A stretch of 64,000 nt of DNA from Rhynchopus sp. YZ270_cl-10 (Eukaryota > Euglenozoa > Diplonemea > Diplonemida > Diplonemidae): the NCBI GenBank assembly GCA_964035575.1, contig OZ037869.1, positions 992,001 through 1,056,000 of the forward strand. The letters are read 5' to 3'. Under the pieces are notes generated by a model that made no database searches, was not told the DNA's origin, and saw nothing but the letters and a program-made list of their open reading frames with translations. The position numbers and the translations under genes were made by a program. Shown in pieces: positions 19,036 through 30,600 of the stretch (within the stretch, counting starts at the first letter, position 1; every line of letters begins with the position of its first letter).

Positions 19036-19655
19036 ACTTTGCACGTAAATCCAAAAAAATCGAAATGCCTCAAAAAAATAGGGGTTTTGCCCCCACCTAA
19101 CCCCCCCCCCCCCCCCCCCCCTTCCCCCAGAGTGTGTCGCTCCACACAACGATTAGTTGTCCTAAAGCGTCCCTAGCCCTCCAAAGGTGCACTGTATCTC
19201 TGTGATTTTTTTTGTCAATGTGAGACAAATACTAAAAAAAACGTAGCGAAAGAAAGAAAAAAGATTCTATCATCTTTCCCTTACCCATCACCCCCCCCCC
19301 CCCCCCCCCTCTTGGCTGACCGTGTAAAGGTACTCATCTAAGATGAGGGTTCAAACCTCAAGAAGGAGGCTGCTGATGGCATCTTCGTGTAGTGGGCTTG
19401 AGCCTGATGAGTTCAACAGTAGTACACCTTAAAGAAGGCGTTCACTTTGGCGGGTGAGAGCATGGCCATGTCACTAAAAAAATATGAATACAAAACAAAA
19501 ACAAACTCCCTCACTTGATTTTTCCTGTTCTTACCCACTCACCACACCACACCACCTTCACCTCCACCTCCACCTCCACCACCCACAGAAGCACAGTATC
19601 ATACACAACACCGGGGAGGGGAGGTGGCACAAGCCCCCCCTCCTCTCCCCTCTTA
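19036..19655. other. Spacer with poly(C) tracts
   Basis: C runs of about 20 bases lie near 19100-19122 and 19291-19309. A short stem AGGTACTCATCTAAGATGAGGGTTCAAACCTC near 19328-19360 resembles tRNA arms but does not complete a tRNA. The end is rich in CCACCT repeats before the next gene. Confidence 0.6.
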
Positions 19656-22469
19656 ATGGATGTATTGGTACGGCAATGCAGTAGAGTGTGTTTAAATGGT
19701 GTGTACCAGTACAACCCGTTTACGAAGGTGTACACGATGATGGAGGGCGACGCCGAAATGGGGTATGAGATCAAGCCTGTCGAGCACGATGGCTCGGTGC
19801 GTTGGGTGTTCTCGAATCGCCTGAGTGACGAGGGCTTGCTGCGTTCCATCTCCGAGGCAGATGTACCTCTACAGCAACAGGCGTGGGAGTCTTGGCTGCC
19901 TGATGCCGCAGTATGGGTGCCTTCACAACGTATACTCATTGAGCCGCTTCCAAAAAAGCTGACTCTCTCCTCAGAAAAATCGAGAGTAAACGGAGGCTAC
20001 ACACTGTACGGTGCGCAGAACAAAATGCCTTTGTATGTGAGTGGCAAGCATTGTTTGTATTGGAGTGATTGTTGGATCGTTGCGGAGAGTCAGACTCATA
20101 TGCAGAAGGGGAAAGGGGTGCTTCGGACTGCACCGTCAAATGGACTCCCCTTTGGGGCAGAAGAGATGGCGTGGATGGCTTCGAACACTGCGCAACGGAG
20201 ATGGCTTCCTACGGTCGTCAAAATCGATGCCGTAGAACGTTCTGCTAGCGTTCTTCGTGGTGACAACCCAGCATATTCGCCTATACGCCAAGAGTCTTTC
20301 AACGATACGTACAACGCAACGTTACCAGTAGGTGCCCACAGAGGGGGTAACATACCTCTCGATGAAAGGGGTGATAGAGAGTCCATAATCTGGCAGGAAA
20401 ACACAAAGAAAAGCGAAGAGATCCTGCTCCTGGAGCGGTCTTTGCAGAGTATGGCGAAGAAGCGGTCTGCAAAGGTTCTCCGTGTCGACCCTGCGCATGA
20501 TGCACCTACACATTTGTCGCACCTCACACAAAAGGTGGAAGGGCTCTACTATCAGACCACGCAGACGGAGAACGGCTACCCAATCTGGGAGAGACGGAGC
20601 AAGTTTGGACGGCTGTACTCATCTACGAAGGGGTGCTGGGTGTTGACACTGCACAGAGAGTATAGCGGGCGTGAAACCGGTGTGTTAGGGACGAGCCAGC
20701 ATTATGGACGTTTGCCGGACGATGAAGAGTTGCTGTGGGGCCCGGTGGCTGCCGACGCAAAGCTCTCACCGATGGACATCCAACTGCTGTACATAGCAGG
20801 GGCCGACGAGCTGAAGGATTTCCCCGGAGAAAACCCTCCCCCAACACCGTCACAGATGTCGTCCATTCCTACAGAGCTAGACTGCGACGATGCGTTGCTT
20901 GCTTTGGAGCAGTTTTCCTCTCAACCTGGTGACAATTCCGTTCTGTTCCGTCTTTACGTATTTCTCCTTCGTTTGAAAGAGCTTTGTGAGATGATCACCA
21001 AGCAAGGTGGCACGGCGATGCCGTGTGTATGTGTCAGCGAATTTCTTCCGAAAAGGTTTCCGACAACGAGAGAATTGCTGCGGGCGGTGCGGGAGGAGAG
21101 GGTTGATGTGACGGCCCTTTTTACGGATCTTTGTACGGAATGGAACAAACGACTGAGGAGTGAGTTTGCGGGTGGAGCGCTACGGCCTGATGATTGGATA
21201 GGCACACAGTGTCGTGCATGTGTCGAGCACATCCTCCGCCACCTCCACATGCGTGGTGCAGATGTCACCGCGCTCGAAACGCTCCCCCTCGCAGTGGAAG
21301 GCGTGCTCACCGGCCGCGTCTGTCTTGCAGACTACACCGCACAGCTCTGTGCAAAGTACGGTCCTACCTGTGTCCCTGTTGAATGGAGTGGCGACTTTCC
21401 CACCGCATTAGTCCCAGAAGATTTTAACGAAATTTTCTTTGGCACCCAAACAGCGACATCAGACCTCGCGAACCCTGCTGTAGAAGAAGCGATTCGGATG
21501 TATATGGAGCGTGAGCTGGGCATGTCGCGAGGGGAGATCAATGCGAAGATGCATAGTGGCGCACCACAACCTCGTGCCTCACCAAAGCCGGCAGTGGTGG
21601 ATTTGGACAAAGGTGATAGCCGCCCTTCACGGAGTAGTACTGATACTGCTGAGGATGGAGCATCAAAAAGACGGATTTTGAGTCACGTTAGAGAACTTCG
21701 ACTTCATCATGAGAACGTTGCAAAACAGCAGGAAAGTCAGCTGTCGATGTTGAAACAGCAGTTGCATCCAGCGCAGCAACAACAACAACAACAGCGGGGT
21801 GTGGACTATATGCCTATGTCACAAAAACTTCAAAACGACGATCTTCGCAAACAAATCCAAGACCTCCGCGTCCAACAGGAGCAGTTCCAGAGGGCCACCC
21901 TCGACGCTCTTCAAGGACGCACCCCGCCACAACAGCATGCACATCTTCCGGTCCACCATCCTCATCCACACCCTACACCACCCCGCCACGACGTCGTGGA
22001 CATGAGCAGACTTGCCACCCCCACGCCACCACACGAAGCAGTACCCCTCCACGACCACCATGCTGGCGACGACTGGCTCCACGACCCACTTCACCCACTG
22101 CACCATGCCCACGACATTCCACCAGAGGCAAAGGCGTTTATGGGGAATGTTGTCCCAGATATGTATGCAGCAGGAGTACCAGGAGTACCAGCAGGAGGAG
22201 GGGTACCTGGACGCTCAGGCAGTATGTACAGCATCAGAACAGAGGGAAGTGGGATGCCAGTGAATTCTCCTGTAGCAACTCTCCCGCCTGGGTCTCCGCC
22301 GCAAGGGGGTGTGGGTGTGGGTGTGTTAGGGGGAGGAGGGTTGGATCAATATGCGTTCCTCTCCCCCCCTCATCTGCTTGCAGGGGGTGTTGGGCCAAAT
22401 AAGATGACATCACCACCGCCACCATTGACAGGGACAAATCGGGCGTTGTCTCCACCACCAGGGTTTTGA
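19656..22469 (+). CDS. Unrecognised protein with three similar modules, coiled coil and His/Pro-rich tail
   Basis: 937 residues from the ATG at 19656. The frame is open to 19515, but that part is low-complexity Thr/His/Ser and looks untranslated; CCCACAG near 19588 could be an acceptor. Three regions share a pattern of about 60 residues: G-x-Y, an aromatic-rich core, W-x-(V/I), then a Gly/His turn. They fall at about residues 12-60, 108-170 (VNGGYTLYG... CWIVAES) and 294-365 (VEGLYYQTT... CWVLTLHREYSG). A helical middle part follows, then a coiled coil with poly-Gln (about 674-755), and a His, Pro and Gly rich tail. No catalytic motif, signal peptide or membrane segment is seen. An adaptor or structural role is only a guess. 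Confidence 0.75.
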   Translation: MDVLVRQCSRVCLNGVYQYNPFTKVYTMMEGDAEMGYEIKPVEHDGSVRWVFSNRLSDEGLLRSISEADVPLQQQAWESWLPDAAVWVPSQRILIEPLPKKLTLSSEKSRVNGGYTLYGAQNKMPLYVSGKHCLYWSDCWIVAESQTHMQKGKGVLRTAPSNGLPFGAEEMAWMASNTAQRRWLPTVVKIDAVERSASVLRGDNPAYSPIRQESFNDTYNATLPVGAHRGGNIPLDERGDRESIIWQENTKKSEEILLLERSLQSMAKKRSAKVLRVDPAHDAPTHLSHLTQKVEGLYYQTTQTENGYPIWERRSKFGRLYSSTKGCWVLTLHREYSGRETGVLGTSQHYGRLPDDEELLWGPVAADAKLSPMDIQLLYIAGADELKDFPGENPPPTPSQMSSIPTELDCDDALLALEQFSSQPGDNSVLFRLYVFLLRLKELCEMITKQGGTAMPCVCVSEFLPKRFPTTRELLRAVREERVDVTALFTDLCTEWNKRLRSEFAGGALRPDDWIGTQCRACVEHILRHLHMRGADVTALETLPLAVEGVLTGRVCLADYTAQLCAKYGPTCVPVEWSGDFPTALVPEDFNEIFFGTQTATSDLANPAVEEAIRMYMERELGMSRGEINAKMHSGAPQPRASPKPAVVDLDKGDSRPSRSSTDTAEDGASKRRILSHVRELRLHHENVAKQQESQLSMLKQQLHPAQQQQQQQRGVDYMPMSQKLQNDDLRKQIQDLRVQQEQFQRATLDALQGRTPPQQHAHLPVHHPHPHPTPPRHDVVDMSRLATPTPPHEAVPLHDHHAGDDWLHDPLHPLHHAHDIPPEAKAFMGNVVPDMYAAGVPGVPAGGGVPGRSGSMYSIRTEGSGMPVNSPVATLPPGSPPQGGVGVGVLGGGGLDQYAFLSPPHLLAGGVGPNKMTSPPPPLTGTNRALSPPPGF

Positions 22470-22784
22470 GAAAAGGGGGAAAATGAGGAGTTCCATAGAA
22501 CGTTCTGTATCCAATCGCTTTGATTGTTCGATAAAAAAAAATATTGTGGAGTGGAGCGTGTGTTTTGTATATAAAAAAAAGGTTGGTTTTTTGTGATTGT
22601 GTCACTTTTTGGGTAAGATGGATCCACTTCCAGTTTTTTTGTTTGTACGTTTGTATGTCTGTCTCAATGGTTGGATCCCCTTTCCCTCATCCCCCCCTAC
22701 GCGCCAACGATTGTTATTTTTTTTTTTGAATATGATCGAACCCGAGATGCTCAGATTCAGTACTGCAGTATTTATTACAGCGGC

Positions 22785-23487
22785 ACAGAGTCCGCGGAAC
22801 ACCCCCGTTCACCCCGTCCCGGACGGGGGTCAATTATTTTCCAAAAACCGACCCCCGTCCCAAACCCCCGTCCAGGGACGGGGGTTTTGGATTTTTTTTG
22901 GGGGGGGAGGAGGGGCCCATATTATGGGGAATTTTTTGAGATACCATCGAGCCGGACTCAATTGGTCAAACGTCGAAGGAAAAGGAAGCACGCAGCACGG
23001 CGAAAGGAAAAAAGTAGAGTACCGTGCGCCTGCGGCGCAAGCCTGCATCACACCATTCCCGTGACATTGTTTGCCTGTAAAAATGTACAATTTTAAGCGC
23101 ATTTTTTTTGAAATGTTGCGTACCGTGGCTTCGCTTGGAACCTTTGGGTGACATACCGCCGTTTCTTTTGTAAAAAAAACTGAGGTTACTGATAATTCGT
23201 GCACCATGTGTGCCTGGTGCAAATATCAATAAAGTGCCGAACTCCGCCGTCGGATAACCGAGCAATTCTCACATTCCGCCGGAGGCCCCCAACTTGAGCT
23301 GGGGTGGGGACCCGGGCGCGCGAAGCGCGCCCGGGCTCGACCGAGTTTTGATCTTCTTCTTCCTGTGACTAGCTTGTCAGCGGAGAAAGCTCGGGAGAGG
23401 TTTTTTTTTTTTTTGTTTTTTGGGCGGGACGGGGGTTGGAAGGGGGTGCATAATTAATTTTCGGGGGAGGTCCGCGGGCTCTGCAGC
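22785..23487. mobile_element. Possible MITE with CAGAGYCCGCGGA ends
   Basis: The left end CAGAGTCCGCGGAACACCCCCG and the inverted right end CAGAGCCCGCGGACCTCCCCCG are imperfect inverted repeats about 25 bases long. Just inside both ends are C/G-rich runs with CCCCCGTCC. The interior is non-coding and contains a very strong GC hairpin. No target duplication was found. Confidence 0.5.
23311..23335. other. Perfect GC-rich hairpin with GAA loop
   Basis: An 11-base-pair stem, CCCGGGCGCGC with GCGCGCCCGGG, closed by GAA. It lies in a locally GC-rich patch (about 23270-23350) with several smaller stems, inside an otherwise A/T-rich spacer. It could be part of an element end structure or a non-coding RNA. 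Confidence 0.5.
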
Positions 23488-24468
23488 GGCAATCCAAAAA
23501 AAAAAAAAACGAGCCTGCAAAAAAAAAAGAGAAGACAAGGACCAGGGTTTTGGCAATCAGAGAGGTTCAGGGGCTGATATTTGCGATTATATATTCTCGC
23601 GCTCTGGTTAGCCCTAGATTTTTTTCTAATTTTTTTGATGCCAAAAAAACCGGACCACTAATATTTTGCCACTGATTTGTCACTCAATCTATTGGGTCTT
23701 TTTTTTTTTTCGTTGACCAAAAAATCAAACAAAACGGAGAACGGGGTTTGTTTTTTTTATTTGAAAACTTGATTGTTTTAGTGACACCCGAAGATGGACT
23801 CTACTATACTACACGCGTCTAAGTGATGCCGGAGTTGCTTCATTATTTTTTTTTTTTGGGTTGCCACTTTGTTCCAGCTCCACTTTCCCCTAAAGTTGTT
23901 CAGACTTAACCAACCACCCTTCCACATCCCACACTCCCCAATAAAACGAAAAAAAACGAAACTAAAAAAAACTAACAAAAACCCCCTAGAAGAGAAACCC
24001 TAGACGGTACCCCCCCTTGTGGGGGTATCTTTAGGGAAAAATTTGTCGATAAAACAAAACTACAACAAAAAATGAAATGTGCCTAGATGCATTGTATACC
24101 TATCCGAACGAAACGAAAAAAAAGAAAAACAGTACCTTTTTTTTAGCATATCACTCTCCCTTTTTTTTTGCCTCTTTTTTAGATCATCTGCAAAATTTAC
24201 TATTTTTTGTCAGATTTTAACCTCAAAAATTGAATATAACTATAATTATGGGATTTCCCCCAGAATAAGGTGCCCACCCTACGTAACCTAAGGTAGCCTT
24301 GGGCACTAAGGTAGTAGTACATCGGAGAGAGTTGTATTTCAATCCAACCTTTTCTCTTTATTTTTTTGAGATTTGGCTAAAAAAAGACATCTCTCTCTCT
24401 CTCTCTCTCTCTCCTTTTTCCCTTTCCTCTCTCACCTACACTCAGAAACACACCTTTTTCTTTGCATG

Positions 24469-24471
24469 CAG
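24469..24471 (+). promoter_or_regulatory. Putative (trans-)splice acceptor of the AAA ATPase gene
   Basis: A long CT run (24390-24470) ends in GCATGCAG one base before the ATG at 24473. It could also be the acceptor of an upstream cis intron. Confidence 0.4.
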
Positions 24472-24472
24472 T

Positions 24473-26859
24473 ATGAGCGAAGAAGGTAGACCCGAACAGC
24501 CATGGCTTGACACAACAATACGGAGCCTTAGACGTGGCTCGACGGAGGAACGTTTCGTACACTTTCGACTTCTTTCTGGTGCACTGATGGCGTTGCCACA
24601 GACCTCTGGGGTGGAGTTTGCAGAGGTCACCTCAGGCGTCATAGACGAATACACAGCAGAGCTCAACGTCGGCCTCGAACGCACCAACATCCACAACGTG
24701 CCCTACTACGTGCCCGGCGACACCCCCTACATCTCCCTCACCCACAAAGTAGACGGCAGGGTCTGCCTCCCTGCACAGTGCATGCCCGCAGCCGACGTCT
24801 CCAAAGCATTCCCTGTCCTCGCACCAAGAGCCTCCTCTCCACCAAAAAAGCGGGTCTGCGTTGAGGCGCAAGAACCCAGGGTGAATGGGGGTGGAGTGAG
24901 TGGAGTGAGCGGTATAGGCAATCCATTGGGTGGAGGTGGTGGTGGTGGTGGGGGTGGTGGTAGTGTGGTACCCGAGGGCAGATCGGCTGTCTTCGCCAGC
25001 GCAGCTCCCCCCATGCACTCTCGAGCAGACGACGCAGGAGACCGCCCCCTGACCCGCATGCGTGAGAGAGAGACTGCCCCTGCCCAGGCAAAGCCGGTTC
25101 CGTGGAATGAGGTGCAGGTATGAAATAATATGGGGTAAATATTGGGAAAGGTGTTTTTTAAAAAGGTGCGACTTTATCAAAGAAACCTCTAAACCTCTAC
25201 AGAACAACGCACGTCAGCCGCAAGAACGGCCTCAGTTTGCAAGGTTTGAGGCTGGGGGCGGGAACGGTACGAATAACAACTCGCATTATGACGGTGGTGG
25301 CCACTACCCGCCTAGTGGCGGAAACAATGCCTATAGCCATAACAACAACAACAGCCACAACAACCACAACCACAATAACCACAACCACAATGCCAACACC
25401 AACAACGATACTGACGACCGAAAAGCTGCCTCAGGGTTTGTCTCTGCCGCACGCCAGCTCGACATCGACCAGAAAAAGAAAAACAACGGCAACGGCAACA
25501 ACAACAACAACAACAACAACTACGAAGGTGGCAACAACACCTATTACCGAAGACCTGGCAAAACTCTGGGGTATGCCCCCTTTTCCCCTTTTTCCCTTTT
25601 TCCCTTTCCCCCTACACACCATCCTCCACAGCACAAAGCGCTTTGTTCCTCCGTTCAGACGGCAAGAATCGAATGAAGATGGGCCTCAAAACGGGGCACC
25701 GAACTCTAACAACGGCAACAACAACAACAACAATAACAACAACAACAACAACCCTTCAAACTTCAAGCGAAGCGAAGACGACATCGCCCGAGAAGCCCGC
25801 GACAAAGAAGAAAAAGAGGAGGAACGCAAAAAGAAGGAAGACGCCGAGCTAGCCGAGAAGATCCCCCCAGAGCTTCTCAACGCCGACGGCACGGTCCCTG
25901 AGGTGCTCCGCAATGTCGACCCCGAGCTGCTCAGCACTATATGCAACGAAATCCTCCAGAAAAGCTTTGTCAGCTGGGACGAAATCGCTGGCTTGGAGCA
26001 TGCCCGGCAGGCGGTCTCTGAAGCTATTGTGTGGCCACTTCTTCGACCGGATCTTTTCAATGGCGGGATACGCACTCCAACGAAAGGTCTCCTCCTCTTC
26101 GGCCCACCAGGAACAGGAAAAACAATGATCGGGAAGGCCATCGCCTCCGAGAGCAAAAGCACCTTCTTCAACATCTCTGCGAGCTCTCTGATGTCGAAGT
26201 GGGTTGGGGAAGGTGAGAAGATGGTGCGCGCATTGTTCGCTGTCGCGACTGTGAAACAACCAAGCGTCATCTTCATTGACGAAGTGGACTCTCTATTGAC
26301 ACAACGGGTGGACGGCGAGCAAGACCACTCTCGCAGAATCAAAACAGAGTTTCTCGTTCAGCTTGACGGAGCGGGCACCTCTGTGATGGACCGAATCCTG
26401 ATTGTCGGCGCAACCAACCGTCCCCAAGATCTAGATGAAGCTGCCAGAAGGCGTATGGAAAAGCGTCTCTATATCCCTCTGCCAGACGAGAACGCTCGCT
26501 GTCAGATCATCAAGATATTGGTAGGAGGCATCCACCATGCAGTGAAGGAGGATGAAATGCGTCTAATCGTGCGCAAATCTGAAGGCTTTAGTGGAGCAGA
26601 TATGAAAATTTTGTGTCGTGAGGCAGCGCTCTGCCCTCTTCGTGAAGAGGGTTCGAATCTGCAAAGTATTGACGCAGGTGAGGTCCGTGCGGTCAAGCTG
26701 CGTGACTTCGCAACCGCCTTTCAGCTAGTCAAAACTTCAGTCTCCAAGGAAGACATCATCCACCATGAAGGCTTCAACGAAAAATTCGGCAGCTTCGCCC
26801 AAGAAGCTCAAGGCAAGACCATTGATGACGCAGCGGCGCTTGCCTTCTTCGATGGATGA
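24473..26859 (+). CDS. Fidgetin-like AAA ATPase (FIGNL1 type)
   Basis: Exons 24473-25117, 25203-25570 and 25632-26859 join to 746 residues. The introns are 85 bases (GTATGA...ACAG) and 61 bases (GTATGC...CACAG); phases agree exactly. The N-terminal half is low complexity: a glycine run, then Asn/His and Asn repeats, and a charged Glu/Lys stretch. The C-terminal half is a meiotic-clade AAA domain: SWDEIAGLEHARQAV, Walker A GPPGTGKT (residues 495-502), SKWVGEGEKMVRALF, Walker B VIFIDEVDSLL (about 550), GATNRPQDLDEAARRR and LYIPLPDE. These phrases are diagnostic of fidgetin-like proteins, which in animals and plants act in recombination or microtubule severing. The three N-terminal FIGNL1 landmark regions are not recognisable. 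The N-rich exon 2 is unusual but in frame. Confidence 0.9.
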
Positions 26860-27667
26860 GGGGAGAAAAAATTCTGGGGTAAAAAAAAAAACACAACTTT
26901 TCAATACCACAGCGCTTTCTCTAGGTTGTGTATGTTGTTGTATAGATAGAGTTTTAAAAAAAAATCCACTTTCGGGTAACATTGTGTACCTGGAAGGGGG
27001 CTGATTGTTGCAAAAAAAAAAAAGAGAGAGAAAAATACCCCGAAAGGTGTGGTGTTACGTTACCAACGTTTGGGGGGTGAAGTAAAAAAGGGTTAAGGTT
27101 TATTCAACCTTGTCCTTATCTTTTTTTTAAAATGGCTGAACAAAAAGGGTTTCATTTTCAGTTTCATTTTGATCGATATTAGAACGAAAACAGCAAAGTC
27201 TCAAAACAACCTAACCTTCTCTTTTAGATGACTAAGCAACAATCTTAGGTTCATCTTGACCAAAAAATTCTCTTCTTTTCCCCTGTGTTATTAAGTACAG
27301 CAAAAAAGCAATGTACCCCGGCGGGTATTGACCAAAAATACAACTCCATTTTTTTGACCATATTTTGTTTTGTTTTTGGGGGTTTTTTCTGTAAAGCCAT
27401 GCAGCTGTATGATAACAATCTAGATGATTCTCTTAGGGTTCACCTTTTCCCTCTCTCTTTGCTTTCTGAGCAGCTTCCTTCCTTGGTCAACCAACCTCAG
27501 CATAGCTTTTCAAAGGCGTCTCAGTTCTCACGTCGTTCTCTCAAATATCTTCATATTTCCCTCCGTTTTGTTCACCAAAAACCTACCAAAACTCAGACAT
27601 AATCGGGGGCATCTCCAAAAGAAAGTAACACAGTTTCAAGGAGGCAACGGGACTTGTGTCCCCTCCA
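26860..27667. other. Intergenic DNA
   Basis: A/T-rich spacer with one dispersed hairpin (27226-27256). No gene is seen. Confidence 0.6.
27226..27256 (+). repeat. Dispersed hairpin motif, copy 7
   Basis: AGATGACTAAG pairs with CTTAGGTTCATCT (11 pairs with a two-base bulge) around CAACAAT. The inner C-G pair of other copies is absent on both sides. Confidence 0.65.
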
Positions 27668-27675
27668 GTTGGGAG

Positions 27676-30600
27676 ATGTCTGTCCGCAGGGTCGGCGAGC
27701 GTGATGAGAACGGCAACGTTGCGTCGTACTATGTGTCGCAAGGCAGCAACCAGAGGGCCATGCGGCCCGGACAGCCTGTAGGCCGCCAGGCACACCAGCT
27801 TCACATCGACCCCACCCGTGAGTGGGTGCGCAGAAACGCACCCGTCACGAAGTTTGATGCCGACAGCGACAACTTCTTCTCCGGCACCAACATCATCCGC
27901 TCCGTGGGCAAGGACGAAGGCCTCAGCGGCGTGCGCTGCATGACCGTCGTCAACAACCGCGTCTGGATCGGAGAGCGTGAAGGATGCTACTCCGTCTGGG
28001 ACTTCCACGTATGTCACACCCCCTCCCGCCCACACAACTCTTTCTACCACAGAGCGGCGAGCGTATCTTCCGTTCCACAAAGAAGAAGGACATCTTCGTG
28101 TGGAGCGTGCTCGGGCCCGTCACCGGCAGCCTCGTCTGGGTGGGTTCCTCCGACGCCTTCATCCGCGTCTTCCACGGTGAGACCATGGAGCTCGTGAAGG
28201 AGATGAAGGAGCACGTTGGTGGCGTGTACACGCTTGCAGACACACCCGGAGGCAGGCTTGTCTTCTCTGGGTCGTCTGACTTCACCATCGTGAAGTGGGA
28301 TGGGCTCAAGATGGAGCGTCTGACCACCTTCAACGGACACAAGAACAACGTCCGCTCGCTGATTGTCGTCGGCAAGCGTCTGTTCTCTGGATCCGACGAC
28401 CACAGCATCAGGATGTGGGACATCCAGACCAACCAGCCCCTCGGCTCTCTTGAGGACCACTCTGGAGGTGTCCACGCGCTTTGCTTCAGCAAGCACCTCT
28501 GGTCTGCGTCCGAGGACAAGACCATCCGTGTGTGGAACCCGGACAACGTGGACCAGCCCGTGGTGAAGGTGCTGAAGCAGCCCCACAACGGACAGATCAA
28601 CTGCCTGAGCCTCACAGGGTCGCTCATCTGGAGCAGCTCGTGGAACGTGACGTACGTCTGGGACCCGGAGACCTTTGAGTGCAAGGCGCAATACAAGAAC
28701 CACGAAGGCTGCATCAACGCGATGCTGCCTGTGCACCAGGCGGTTGTCTCGCGTGTGTGGTCTGCCAGCAACGACGGAGTGATCAACCTCTGGGACACAG
28801 AATGCACGTACAGACGCGCGCTGAGCGCATCCTCGGACGGTCGTCTTGAGGAGGCACTCCTGCAGCTTGACGAGGCGAAGGGCAATGTGGATGCGAGCAA
28901 GAAGAAGATCCACGAGATGGAGCAGATCTGCATCCAGCTGCAGGGCGACAAGGACCGCTCGCAGATGCTGATGGACAGCCAGAAGGACAAGTACGAGCAG
29001 CAGGCGAAGGAGCACCGCAGACAACACCAGGAGTCTGCACAGCGCAACATTGACCTGAAGGAGCGTCTCGACCACCTGGGTGCCGTGCAGACCAACAACG
29101 GCCCTGAGTTCGACTCCACGGAGCTGCTCGAGGCGTACCAGCTGGGCCTCACCCCCGGCAGCACCATGCCCGTCGACTACGAGGACGACGACTTCCTCGA
29201 CGCAGGCGAACGTGCCCGCCGTGAGAAGCTGCGCGACGCCTTCAACAAGGGCAAGGCCAACGCACAGAACCCCCAGGAGCCCGATGACCTGGAGGAGCGT
29301 CTGCGCCGTGCCCTTGGCCGTGCCCACCAGGCAGGCGACCCTGTCGCAGCCGCCTTCATCCGTGAGTGGCTCGATGACAAGTATGTTACTCACCCACTAC
29401 CACACACCACCACCACACCCACCACTGCAGGTTCCCCAAGTGGCGCCAGACCGCCGCACAGCCCATCATGCCCATCGGCTACCTTGAGGAGGGATCCCTG
29501 ACACCCTCCGAGGGGAAGCGCCGTGCGCAGCTCCGTCAGCACTTCATTGACGGCGTTGTCGACGGGAGCCAGGACAAGGCGCCTGTGCAGCCAACAGATG
29601 TGTCGCCCTCAAGTGACGACATGGATGCGTGGCGTGATGCACGTGACGCGTTCCTTGCCGGAAAGGACGCATCGCGTGTGCTGCCCGAGCACCTGAACAG
29701 CCCTGCCACGAAGAACGCCTTCTGCAGGGGTCTCGGCGAGACACGTGGTGCCGTGCCCGAGGAGTACCTCAACCAGAAGGACGTGAGCGAGAACGAGAAC
29801 CTTGCAAAGCTTGCCCTGCGCACCGCCTTCCTGAAGGGGCGCTACGCCGCCAACGCCATCCCAAGGAACCTCGACGACGACACCACCGAGTCCTTCGAGG
29901 ACCGTGACGCCAAGAGGCGTCTGCGTGAGCACTTCCTCAACGGCCTCAACCAGCGCGAGGCAGACCTCCCCATGGAGTACAAGGACCAGCCCTCCGACCT
30001 GTCCCCTGTTGCACAGAAGCTCCGTGAGGACTCCCGCTTCGCCTTCAAGTCGGTATGTGGTTTGCAGAGTAAAGAGAGATAAAAACGCACATGATGATAC
30101 AAGAAGAATATTCGCTACTTCCGACACCTGTAGGGTGGATGTAAACAAATCTTCATTACAACCTTTAATGACTGACACACGTGTTTCCTCTTTCCACACC
30201 CACCCATTCCCTTCCTTTCCTTCCTTTCTGTGCACATGATGAAACACACCCTTGGTCCGTGTTTAAGAGTGCCTTGTGCACGATGCTGCCAACAGAGGGC
30301 GCTGAAGCACATCTTCCTTCGTTCGACATGGACTTGAAGAAGGCTGCTACACCGGGTGCCAGTGCTTCGCACTGCAATGAGCTGGCACCACGGATGCTGG
30401 CCAAGAAACAATCAGGAGGACACACTTTCACTTTCACGTTGACGTGTTCGTGATGAAATATTAGGTTCCAAGTCTTCTTTCCAATGAGCGGCTGTGGGGT
30501 AACCCTCTGCAGTCCTGATTCTTTTGTACCTCAACGCTGACAGTTTCATGCTGAGACACACCTCTTCCATCCACACACGACGCTGTTGGAAGCGGCTTGT

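Larger units (their letters stand above)
22470..24472. other. Intergenic DNA with a GC-rich inverted-repeat element
   Basis: No gene is supported. The element at 22785-23487 is described separately. The rest is A/T tracts, a GTGCCC/GGGCAC hairpin near 24269-24308, and a CT-rich run leading to the next gene. Confidence 0.6.

Noticed and set aside
19320-19375. tRNA-like stretch with a GGTTCAAACC B-box-like word
   Set aside because: A T-arm-like stem can be drawn but no matching acceptor stem or proper anticodon loop (U33) exists.
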